Source: Streptomyces fuscichromogenes
GTDB taxonomy: Bacteria; Actinomycetota; Actinomycetes; Streptomycetales; Streptomycetaceae
Direction: 5' to 3'
Length of the DNA: 64,000 bases
Assembly (NCBI RefSeq): GCF_014645815.1
Contig: NZ_BMML01000011.1
Location: 186,001-250,000, forward strand
Positions 34,526 through 42,293 of the stretch are shown here, in pieces. Made by a program: the position numbers and the translations under genes. Numbering within the stretch: the stretch's first letter is position 1; every line of letters begins with the position of its first letter. The notes under the pieces were generated by a model. It was given only the letters and a program-made list of their open reading frames with translations. It was not told the origin of the DNA and made no database searches.

Positions 34526-35449
34526 ATGATCATCGAACCCACTCTCCGCTCCGACCTGCTGGCGGGGCAGGTGGCCATCATCACCGGAGGTGCCCGGGGC
34601 ATCGGTGGCGCCACCGCCACGACCCTGGCGGCGAACGGCGCCCGGGTCGTGATCGCCGAGGTCGACCAGGCCAAGGCCGAAGCCGCGGCCAAGTCCATCA
34701 ACGAGGCCTTCGGGGCCGGCACCGCGACGCCGTTCATCGCCGACCTCGTCGCCCCGAAGGCATGCGACGACCTGGTCAGCCACACCCAGGAAAACCTCGG
34801 TTCCGTGGACATCGTCGTCAACAACGCGGGCTACGCCTGGGACGGCCGTGTACACGACATGACGGACGAGCAGTTCCAGGCCATGCTGGACATCCATCTG
34901 ATCGTACCCTTCCGGCTCGCCCGGGCCTGTGCGCCGGTCTTCCGTGCCGCGGCCAAGGCCGACGCCTCGGCGGGACTGGTCCGGCATCGCAAGACGGTCA
35001 TGGTGTCCTCCATGGCCGGTGCCTGGGGACTGGGGGGCGCGGCCAACTACGCCGCGGCCAAGGCCGGCATGTTCGGCCTGATGCGTTCGCTCGCCAGGGA
35101 ATGGGGTTCCATCAACGTCAACGTCAACGCCGTCGCTTTCGGCATCATCCAGACCCGCTTCGCTCTCCCGCAGTCCGACCACGAGGTCATTCAGACCGGT
35201 GGGCGCACGATCAACGTCGGTATGTCCGCGAAGCAGGCGGAACGTATGGGCATGCGTGTCGACCCAGACCGGGTCGTCACCGACGAGGAAATGTACGGTT
35301 CCAAGGCGATGGCGGGCATCACCCTCGGTCGCACGGGGACCATTCGTGAGGCCGCGGACGCCATTTTCTGGCTGTGTTCTCCGCTGTCGGAGTATGTCAC
35401 GGGCCAGGTCATTCCCGTGAACGGCGGCGCGCAGGGAGGTATGAGCTGA
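34526..35449 (+). CDS. SDR family oxidoreductase (extended length, 307 aa)
   Basis: Starts at 'MIIEPTLRSDLLAGQ', 2 bp after the hydratase stop. 'AIITGGARGIGGATATTLA', 'NNAGYAWDG', Ser in 'VMVSSMAGAWG', 'YAAAKAGMFGLMRSLAREW' identify a FabG-like SDR. It is about 50 residues longer than usual because of an insertion after the Tyr-Lys helix (about residues 205-265), a region that shapes the substrate pocket. Last gene of the acyl-CoA operon. Confidence 0.88.
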   Translation: MIIEPTLRSDLLAGQVAIITGGARGIGGATATTLAANGARVVIAEVDQAKAEAAAKSINEAFGAGTATPFIADLVAPKACDDLVSHTQENLGSVDIVVNNAGYAWDGRVHDMTDEQFQAMLDIHLIVPFRLARACAPVFRAAAKADASAGLVRHRKTVMVSSMAGAWGLGGAANYAAAKAGMFGLMRSLAREWGSINVNVNAVAFGIIQTRFALPQSDHEVIQTGGRTINVGMSAKQAERMGMRVDPDRVVTDEEMYGSKAMAGITLGRTGTIREAADAIFWLCSPLSEYVTGQVIPVNGGAQGGMS

Positions 35450-35620
35450 GCCGGGTCGGATTTCACTAGACCGGAGGCGGGAGATCGTACCTCGGTAGGA
35501 ATCCCCTTCGTCCTCTGGTCGTGAATTTCGTGGATCGCTGCAACTTCCGTTGATCCAGGCATGGTTGCCTGCTTTCATCGATCCGGAAGATCGGATTCCG
35601 TTCTTGTGAAGGGGTTGGTT

Positions 35621-37243
35621 ATGTCCATGTTCAATGTGGCGGAGAACCGCCGGTCGGTCGGGACGCACAGGCTCCCGTTCCTCGTTCTCTCCACCGCGGT
35701 GGTGACGGTGGCGGCAGCGGGTGGCGCTTTCGCGGCACCGGTCTCCGCCACTCCGCCGCCCCCGATCGCGAACACGCAGGACCCGTCCGCGGGGGCGGAC
35801 TTCGTCGGCAGCCCGGCTGCCGCGCGGCCGCTTCCGCCGAAGCCGGTGATGCGCCCGCAGGTCTCGGGCGTGCACGGGGACAGCGGCAACACCAAGGTGT
35901 ACGACGGGCCCGCACCGCTCGGCACGGACCTGCAGGTCACGAGCATGGCCGGCACCGGGGGCCCCATCCTGCCCTTCCCGCTGCCGGACGGGCGGATGAC
36001 CGCGATCCAGCTGAACGCGTCGGACGTCTCGGTCCAGGCGATCTCCGCGGTGGACCCGACGACGATGGCGGTGCTGGCCAGCTGGACGGCTCCCGAGGGC
36101 CAGAAGCTCAACGGGTACATGTACCAGAGGGCCGACGGGGCGATCCTGGCCACCAGCAAGCAGGGGCATGTCTACGTGCTGCAGCGCACGGACACCGCGC
36201 AGAAGACCGTCATCACCCTGAAGCGGGACATCGACCTGGCTTCCATGGGGGTCCTGGACCCGTCGGAGACCCTGCACTCCGCGGCTTTCGACGCGGACGG
36301 GGGTATCTGGTTCGTCACCGGTGCGGTCACCGGGGCCAGCGCGCAGACCGCGACCACCACCACGGTCGGCCACATCGACGAGGACGGCGGGGCTCGCGTT
36401 GTCCATCTCAAGGACCAGGTGGTGGAGAACGGCTTCGCCGTGAAGAACACCACCGCGTACATCGTGACGGGTCCGGCGGGCGCCGCCGACCACGCGAACG
36501 CCGAGGGGCACATGTACGCGTTCGGTCCCGGCGGCGGGAAGTCCCCGCGGATCCTGTGGCAGCAGGCCTACGACTCCGGCAGCGCGACCAAGCCCGGCGG
36601 GCTGAGCCGGGGCTCCGGCAGTACCCCCACCCTGCTGGGGAGCCAGTACGTCGCGATCACCGACAACGCCGACCAGCAGTCCAACATCCTCGTCTACCGG
36701 CAGAAGGCCGCCCGCGGCGGCGGGTCGCAGCTGGTGTGCAGCGTGCCTCTGGGCGCCAAGAACGTCAACAGCAGCAATGACAACGGCATGATCGGTTACG
36801 TCGCGAACGGCGTGGCGAGCCTCGTGGCGCAGAACACCTACAACCAGCCTGTGATCGACCCCAGCACCGGCATCAACGGTTCGTGGAACGACGAGTCCGT
36901 CATGACGGGCGGCATGCAGCGAGTCGACGTCACTCCGGACGGACGGTGCGTGACCAAGTGGAACAACCCCGTGCAAATGAGGGGTGTCCCCGCCATGTCC
37001 ACGTCCACCGGCCTGGTCTACGGTTCAGCCGTGGATCCCAAGCTGGCCGCTGAGGGCACCTACGTCTGGTACACGGAGGCCATCGACTTCCGAACCGGCA
37101 AGACGGTGTGGAAGAAGCGCGTCGGCGCGGGCGGCACCTACAACGACATCGGCATGGTCGTCGGCCTCGGCAAGGACGGAACGCTCTACAGCCCCGTCCT
37201 GGGCGGTGTGGTGTCGGTCAAGGACGGCGCCGCGAAGCGCTGA
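35621..37243 (+). CDS. Secreted protein of unknown function, probable beta-propeller
   Basis: Starting at ATG 35621 ('MSMFNVAENRR'; 35627 is an alternative), about 540 residues. An N-terminal signal ('FLVLSTAVVTVAAAGGAFAA') is followed by a proline-rich linker and then repeated beta-rich units such as 'AFDADGGIWFVTGAV', 'TTAYIVTGPAGAADHANAEG' and 'FRTGKTVWKKRVG', resembling PQQ-like or NHL-type propeller blades. Cys residues are few. A function cannot be assigned. It stands alone, with a terminator-like hairpin 95 bp after its stop. Confidence 0.75.
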   Translation: MSMFNVAENRRSVGTHRLPFLVLSTAVVTVAAAGGAFAAPVSATPPPPIANTQDPSAGADFVGSPAAARPLPPKPVMRPQVSGVHGDSGNTKVYDGPAPLGTDLQVTSMAGTGGPILPFPLPDGRMTAIQLNASDVSVQAISAVDPTTMAVLASWTAPEGQKLNGYMYQRADGAILATSKQGHVYVLQRTDTAQKTVITLKRDIDLASMGVLDPSETLHSAAFDADGGIWFVTGAVTGASAQTATTTTVGHIDEDGGARVVHLKDQVVENGFAVKNTTAYIVTGPAGAADHANAEGHMYAFGPGGGKSPRILWQQAYDSGSATKPGGLSRGSGSTPTLLGSQYVAITDNADQQSNILVYRQKAARGGGSQLVCSVPLGAKNVNSSNDNGMIGYVANGVASLVAQNTYNQPVIDPSTGINGSWNDESVMTGGMQRVDVTPDGRCVTKWNNPVQMRGVPAMSTSTGLVYGSAVDPKLAAEGTYVWYTEAIDFRTGKTVWKKRVGAGGTYNDIGMVVGLGKDGTLYSPVLGGVVSVKDGAAKR

Positions 37244-37336
37244 ATTGAAGGTCGCACGGGCTCGGAGCGACAGCGCACGACTCCGGGCCGACGCGCACCG
37301 CAACGCCCTGAGTACCCGGGTGACAGCACAGATCGA

Positions 37337-37365
37337 AGCCCGCCAGAGGTGACTGCTGGCGGGCT
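37337..37365 (+). terminator. Hairpin terminator after the secreted-protein gene
   Basis: Perfect 10-bp stem AGCCCGCCAG / CTGGCGGGCT with a 9-base loop, 94 bp downstream of the stop at 37243. No U-run, as is usual in high-GC actinobacteria. Confidence 0.55.
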
Positions 37366-38242
37366 ACGATCGTCAACACCGTCCTTGGCCGGCGCAGTCC
37401 ATCGTCGGCCGGACCACAGCAGCTTTCCTCACGCCGGCGTCGTCCTCGCACGACAGGGCGGCAGACTGCCTCCCCGCGGGCAGCGGCCGATGTCCGGAAG
37501 CCGTGCGTTGACATGGTCGGCCGACGGACCTGTCTCCCAGCCCGAGTCGCGATCAGCGCTTGACGGCGGGGCCGCGGCGTCGAGTCTGCCTCGGATCCCG
37601 GAACATGCACGTTTTGACAGGCCATAGGGATAGCACAACTTGGCGGGTCTCGCGAACGTCGATGGCTGAGTGCTTGAACGGGCGACTCGTTGGGATGGCT
37701 GAGGTAGCCCGAGAGGGAAAGGGCTCCGGTCTCGTGCCACCGCACGGTCCCAGGCGGGCCGTCCGCCGCCCGGTCTGGTCCGCCGGGACGGCACCGCCGG
37801 CCTTCCGGATCTGGCTGCCGGCTGTTACGCGGAGCGGTCAGTTGTCCCTTGAGTCAGCCACGTTGAGGTACCTGATAGGGGTCTCACAGCCATCCGAACC
37901 GAGAGGCCGATCGGGGCCGCGCGCGTTCCCCGGCGAAGGGCGACGTCCAGGACGCCGCCCTTCGCCGGGGATGTTCAGCAAGTCCGTCGACGGCTCAGGT
38001 TGCGGACGAAGGGACGGGTGCCGGCCTGGCCGTGCCGATGTTCAGGTCTACCGGGTCACCCGCGAACTGCAGTTACTCCTCGTGGCCTGGACCGGCGCCT
38101 GCCCCACCAGTCATCGCCACATGCCAGAGCTCATATCAACCCGCCCAAGCCGTAGTGCTCCTCGTGTGCCACATCGCAAGATCAGCCGAAGGAGCCATCC
38201 CTCCGGGGCGCGACCTGCAATCTCTGCGACACGCGGCGGGAT
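37366..38242. other. Intergenic stretch without a recognised gene
   Basis: About 880 bp. Its only striking structure is the long hairpin at 37928-37970, listed separately. Frames through the region are shadows without family resemblance. Confidence 0.3.
37928..37970. terminator. Very long near-perfect hairpin
   Basis: Outer arms CCCCGGCGAAGGGCG and CGCCCTTCGCCGGGG pair perfectly over 15 bp; the loop itself continues as CGTCC-A-GGACG, so 20 of 21 positions per arm pair around a single central A. It could be a bidirectional terminator or the relic of a mobile-element end; no gene lies immediately upstream on either strand. Confidence 0.5.
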
Positions 38243-38677
38243 TCAACTGCCCATTGAACTTGACGGGTGAGCAGATGACGGCTGAGAGGGCGTCCAGGCG
38301 ATGGACAGGGCGGCTCCGAGCAGGCTCAGGAGGAGGCCAAGGAAGAAGCCACCTAGGTTGGAGACCGGAATCGATGCAAGGGCCAGCAAGATGGCCCCGG
38401 AACCTGCGAATACGTGCATGACTGGCTGTAGCCACATCACCAGGCCAAGCATGACGAGAAGTCCACCGATGATCAGCGAACCGCAACCAGCAGTTGTCGC
38501 TATATGAATGGTAAGTTGGCCGATCGTAAGGCCCGCGTAGGATGGATAGAGAATTGAAATCGCGCCCAGTACGGTGAGGATCCCGGCCAGAAATGGTCGA
38601 CCCATCCGCCAGCCGTTGAACCGTTCCCGGGCATCAGCAAGTCGATATGGAGAACCTCTAGGACGTTTTCCGTTCAT
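38243..38677 (-). CDS. DUF6114 family small membrane protein
   Basis: A 144-residue protein with four hydrophobic helices from about residue 30 ('LAGILTVLGAISILYPSY', 'AGCGSLIIGGLLVMLGLVMW', 'VFAGSGAILLALASIP', 'GGFFLGLLLSLLGAALSIAW'). Streptomyces DUF6114 proteins are regularly encoded beside DUF6230 proteins, as here (37 bp away). Function unknown. The local base composition is noticeably less GC-rich than the surrounding DNA. Confidence 0.8.
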   Translation of the reverse strand: MNGKRPRGSPYRLADARERFNGWRMGRPFLAGILTVLGAISILYPSYAGLTIGQLTIHIATTAGCGSLIIGGLLVMLGLVMWLQPVMHVFAGSGAILLALASIPVSNLGGFFLGLLLSLLGAALSIAWTPSQPSSAHPSSSMGS

Positions 38678-38713
38678 CTGCCGCCTCTCTGTGTATTCAC
38701 CTTAAGTAGACAG

Positions 38714-39334
38714 CTAGAAACATTCATTGAGGCCCTTGTGAATTCTCACACTGACCCCACTTGACTCGCTGCTACCAGTAGTCGTTGCCAGTACGATCTG
38801 TTTTGAGTCGGTCACCACGATGGAATCGGAATCCCGTGCGGCGCTGGCAGGATCCACTTTATCTCCCGCCTTGATTCCCGGCCCCTTTGTGTCGGCCCCT
38901 GTGGCGACACCGCTACGGTGGCCCGTAGCCGTGGTTGCTCCGGCGACAGTCCGAATAACGTCAGAGTATGAATCGCGCGCCGTGGACTCCTTCGTGGTCA
39001 CTTTTACTGTATATGTGCCGAGTAGTGGGATATTTCGAAAGACCGTGGATTGACAGATTCCTTTGGACTTTGAAAACCTGAGACCCGAGACGAGGACCGG
39101 GATCCTTTTTCCGTCGTACCGCCTGTCTGTGGCAGTGTATTCAATCAAACCGGCCCCTTCTGCCCGCTCGGTGGAAATCTTCATTTCCTGATTGGAGATA
39201 GTGAATGAGGCCGCAAGGGCACCCTGGGCCACGGCGATGAAGAGCCCCGTGCTGGCCGCAAAACTTGCGATCATTACGCTAGTGAAAATTCCCCATCTGA
39301 TCCTGCTGGACTCGCTGGGCATGTGGTTGCTCAC
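38714..39334 (-). CDS. DUF6230 family exported protein
   Basis: A 206-residue protein, first gene of a two-gene unit with DUF6114. One N-terminal hydrophobic segment ('IFTSVMIASFAASTGLFIAV') acts as signal or anchor, followed by a beta-rich outer domain ('ASFTISNQEMKISTERAEG'). Such proteins are sometimes labelled cholesterol esterase without visible catalytic motifs; no Ser-His-Asp triad is seen here, so I do not accept that function. Codon use is more AT-rich than neighbours, and IS relics lie immediately upstream, suggesting acquisition by transfer. Confidence 0.8.
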   Translation of the reverse strand: MSNHMPSESSRIRWGIFTSVMIASFAASTGLFIAVAQGALAASFTISNQEMKISTERAEGAGLIEYTATDRRYDGKRIPVLVSGLRFSKSKGICQSTVFRNIPLLGTYTVKVTTKESTARDSYSDVIRTVAGATTATGHRSGVATGADTKGPGIKAGDKVDPASAARDSDSIVVTDSKQIVLATTTGSSESSGVSVRIHKGLNECF

Positions 39335-39660
39335 TCCGTTAGGAAGATTGCATATTGCGGCTAGCGGGGTATCGGTGAGTCAATGTAAGGATCTCTGATG
39401 AGATGCGCGCCGACGTGAGACATTCGACACCCCAGCCATCGTAGGTCAAGGCTCACTGATGAGCGAATCACGGAATGCCTGCCAATCGAGTGACAATGCG
39501 GAGCTGCCGAGTTTCAAATCGGGTTTCCGGGTCCTTGAAGGGATAGCACTCGTGACGTGAGCCGAGTCTGCGGTATTCGGACTTCGGTCCGCTCGCCTCG
39601 TAACCGTTCCCGTGGGTCCGATCGGTCATGAAGCCTTGTCCGCATGCAGGTACTCGGGCT

Positions 39661-39879
39661 GAAGTGGGCCAGGGTCTGCCGGTTGCCGTCCTCGCCCGGC
39701 CGGGCGGCCATCGGTTCCACCGACTTGCGCCGCCCGTACACCAGCAGCCCCCGCGGATACACCTTGCCCCAGCTGCGCTGATCCGCCCGAGCGAACGACT
39801 CGAACACCTCCGCCGCGAAGTCCTCCAGATCGCAGGGGAGGAGACACGCCGTCGACGAGTGAACCTGACCAGGCCCCAC
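39661..39879 (-). pseudogene. IS701-family transposase, N-terminal fragment
   Basis: Reads 'DLEDFAAEVFESFARADQRS', 'YPRGLLVYGRRKSVEPMAAR' and 'GEDGNRQTLAHF', the N-terminal signature of IS701-type transposases (a different copy from that at 6052). Homology ends at about 39661 and the frame continues into unrelated sequence to a stop at 39514. Confidence 0.75.
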
Positions 39880-39941
39880 TAGTGTTCGGCTTCAAGGATC
39901 GGCGGCTAGTGGATCATGGTGGAGCGGCACGTCGTCATGTG

Positions 39942-40435
39942 CTCACCGATCAGGAGTGGTTGTTGCTCGCTGCGTTGATACCTCGGGCTGTCACGGGCTC
40001 GGCCTCGTACGGAGACCGGCAGGTCATCAGCGGGATGGTCTCAAGGGCTCGTGCGTGTTCACCCCAGCCCTGCAGACCATCCAGGCCCACGCGGACGCGG
40101 CCGGCCAAATCGACCGCCTCGTCCAGATCGACTCCACCATCGTCCGCGCCCACCAGCACGCCGCCATCGGCCGAGAAAAAAGGGGGGGGCAACGGTCGAA
40201 GGAACCGGACGATCACGCCCTCGGCCGGTTGCGACCTGGACCGACCGCCAACGTCCACCCCGTATACGACGGGAAAGACCGCCCACTCGCGATCCTGCTG
40301 ACACCGGCCAGCACCACAACCGTGTCCGCGCACATCGGCCACTTCTTCCGGTCCGGCTTCCCCGCAGCGGCCCGGTCCGGCCCCGCAGCAGGCCCGACCA
40401 GGTCATCGCAGACGGCAGGGCTGTCACCTTAGGCA
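39942..40435 (+). pseudogene. IS5-family transposase, internally deleted
   Basis: Two pieces in different frames: 'VLTDQEWLLLAALIPRAV' (about 39942-40045), then 'FTPALQTIQAHADAAGQID', 'LVQIDSTIVRAHQHAA' and 'DGKDRPLAILLTP' (about 40055-40330). The central part and the DDE C-terminus are missing or frameshifted. A dead IS5 relative directly abutting the kinase pseudogene. Confidence 0.75.
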
Positions 40436-40436
40436 G

Positions 40437-41090
40437 ATGCTGCTCAAGCTCACCGGATCCAGTGGCGCTGGCAAGACCACACTCGCCTTCGCCGTCACCG
40501 ACCGACCGGACGGGGTCGTGGTGCACGGGTTCGACGAAGTCGGTGTCCCGGACCCTCCGATCCCTCCCCGCTGGCGCAATCGCATGACCGGGGTGTGGGT
40601 ACACCGCGCGCTGGAGTGTCAGGCCCGCGGAACGGACCTACTGCTCTCCGGGAACTCGCCACTGGGCGAAGTCCTGGCCGCCCCCTCGCTGAACGGAATC
40701 GCAGCCTGCCTGATCGACGTGGCCGACCACGACTGGCGCGACCGACTCGCCGCCCGCGACGGCGGCCGATGGGATCACACCGCCACCGACGCATTCTGTG
40801 GTTGGGCCGCCTGGCACCGCAGGCACGCCCGCGACCCACGCTTTCGTCCTGAGGCCATTATCGACAGGAGCTGGCCGGAGATGGCCTGACACCGATGGAC
40901 CACGTGGACCGCCGAGGACCCGCGATGGCGGACCCACCTGATCGACACCACCGGCCAGTCGCTCACGATATTCGTGAACCATGTCGAGCAATGGGTCACC
41001 GAACAGCGCGAGGCACACCGGTCAGGCCGACTGACACTGACCCGAGGCTGGACGGACGAGATACCCCACCCAACCGGCCTCGAATCTTGA
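40437..41090 (+). pseudogene. P-loop kinase-like protein with in-frame stop
   Basis: A P-loop 'LTGSSGAGKTTLAF' begins an AAA/kinase-like protein that would be 217 residues. A TGA at 40887-40889 interrupts it after 'IIDRSWPEMA', and the same frame then continues 'HRWTTWTAEDPRWRTHLIDT' through 'EQREAHRSGRLTLTRGW' to a stop at 41088. The stop sits where Trp (TGG) fits, so a single substitution has probably inactivated the gene. Related proteins occur as uncharacterised nucleotide or small-molecule kinases; the substrate is unknown. Located between IS remnants. Confidence 0.7.
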
Positions 41091-41112
41091 TCCACTTCTG
41101 AAACGCGCCCTA

Positions 41113-42144
41113 CGACCTGGTGCAAGGTTGGCCGTGGCTCGGCGCCCGGGTAGCTCGTTGGACTGGGCATGGTGGGGGCTGGGGCGCGTGAGTTGATCGT
41201 GTCGGAGTACCGGGTCACCGGGCTGTCGCCGAAGGTGATCGCTGAACTCGTTGCTGAGGTGGGGCCGTTGTGGCACGAGCAGCATCAGGCACGTCTGACG
41301 GCTCGGCCGCGGCGACGGGGCGAAGCACAGGTTCGTCTTCGTCGACTGGCTGCTGGCCACCCTGGTGAGTCTGCGTCATGGCACCACTCATGACGTGCTG
41401 GCCTGCTGGTTCGGCGTGGACCGCTTCACCGTCACGCGCATCATCGGCGAGGTGCGGCCCCTGCTCGCGCAGCGGGGATGCACCGTCGCGCCGGACGTCC
41501 GGCTGCGTACTCTCGCCGAGGTCATCGAGTACCTGGGCGTCGACGGTCGGACCGGGATCATCGACGGCACGGAGATCCGTGTGCGCCGCCCGGCCGCAGG
41601 CCGTAAGGACCGGGACAAGTTCGTCTCTGGCAAGACCAACCAGAACGCTGTGAAGTCCGTGGTCCTTACGGACGCCGAGGGGCGCGTGCTGTTCTGCAGC
41701 CCGGTCCGGCCGGGCAGTTGCGCCGACATCACCCAGGCGCGACAGCTGGGACTGGCCCAGCTCCTGGCCGACGGCCCGTTCGTGGAGATCCTCGCGGATG
41801 CCGGCTATCAGGGCATGGGCACGGAGACAGGCGGCCGCGTGGTGACGCCATCGCATCGCAAGTTCGAGAAGAACGCTCCCGCCTGGTACGAGGAACGGCA
41901 CGAACTACAGTGCAAGGCGCACTCCTCCCGGCGCGTCCGCGTCGAGCACGGCATCGCCCACCTGAAGAGCTGGCGGGCTATCGCCCGCCACCGCGGCCGA
42001 CGCGAACACATGGGTGACATCGTCCAAGCCGTCGCCGGTCTGCTCTCACACCAGCAGACCGGCACCCTCGGACACACCTTGCGAGCGTGAACACCGACAA
42101 GGCCACACACCTCGACGTGCCAGAGCCAACCGCGCACGAGGTCG
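41113..42144 (+). mobile_element. IS5-family insertion sequence, complete with ends
   Basis: A 1032-bp element. Its 26-bp terminal inverted repeats (41113-41138 and 42119-42144) match at 21/26 positions and both begin CGACCT/CGACCTC-like. A CTA trinucleotide flanks both sides (41110-41112 and 42145-42147), as expected for the target duplication of IS5 relatives. It contains one transposase in two frames. Confidence 0.75.
41169..42090 (+). CDS. IS5-family DDE transposase, frameshifted
   Basis: The N-terminal part 'MVGAGARELIVSEYRVTGLS' (41169-41393 frame) runs into the wrong frame near 41320; the remaining protein ('KHRFVFVDWLLATLVSLRHG' onward, stop at 42090) is in the +1 frame. DDE features follow: 'GIIDGTEIRVRRPAAGRKD', 'PGSCADITQARQLG', 'ILADAGYQGMG' and 'RVRVEHGIAHLKSWRAIA'. 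Either a programmed frameshift or a small deletion explains the break; related elements known to me have a single frame, so I favour deletion. Confidence 0.7.
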
Positions 42145-42293
42145 CTAATTGTACACCTTCCGTCACAGAGCGCCGCTGGACAGATCAAGTTGTGCCGGTT
42201 GCCGTCGCGTGGAACGGAGAATGAGCGGGCACACTTTGGACCGAGCTGGCCGGTCGAAGCACACCTCGGCTCGTGTTGTGCGTGTCTGACTAC

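Noticed and set aside
34391..36976. An 861-codon minus-strand ORF across the SDR and secreted-protein genes
   Set aside because: It spans two plus-strand genes and the gap between them with His/Arg/Gly-rich shadow sequence and no family motifs.
6004..39343. Shared 11-mer ACTCCGTTAGG near 6004 and 39333, possibly IS ends
   Set aside because: Only 11 bp match with different flanks; chance occurrence in 64 kb is not unlikely, and no paired end was found.
40887..40889. TGA read as tryptophan (code change or recoding)
   Set aside because: Similar TGA/TAA/TAG interruptions here occur only in relics with other damage, and intact genes use TGA as stop throughout.
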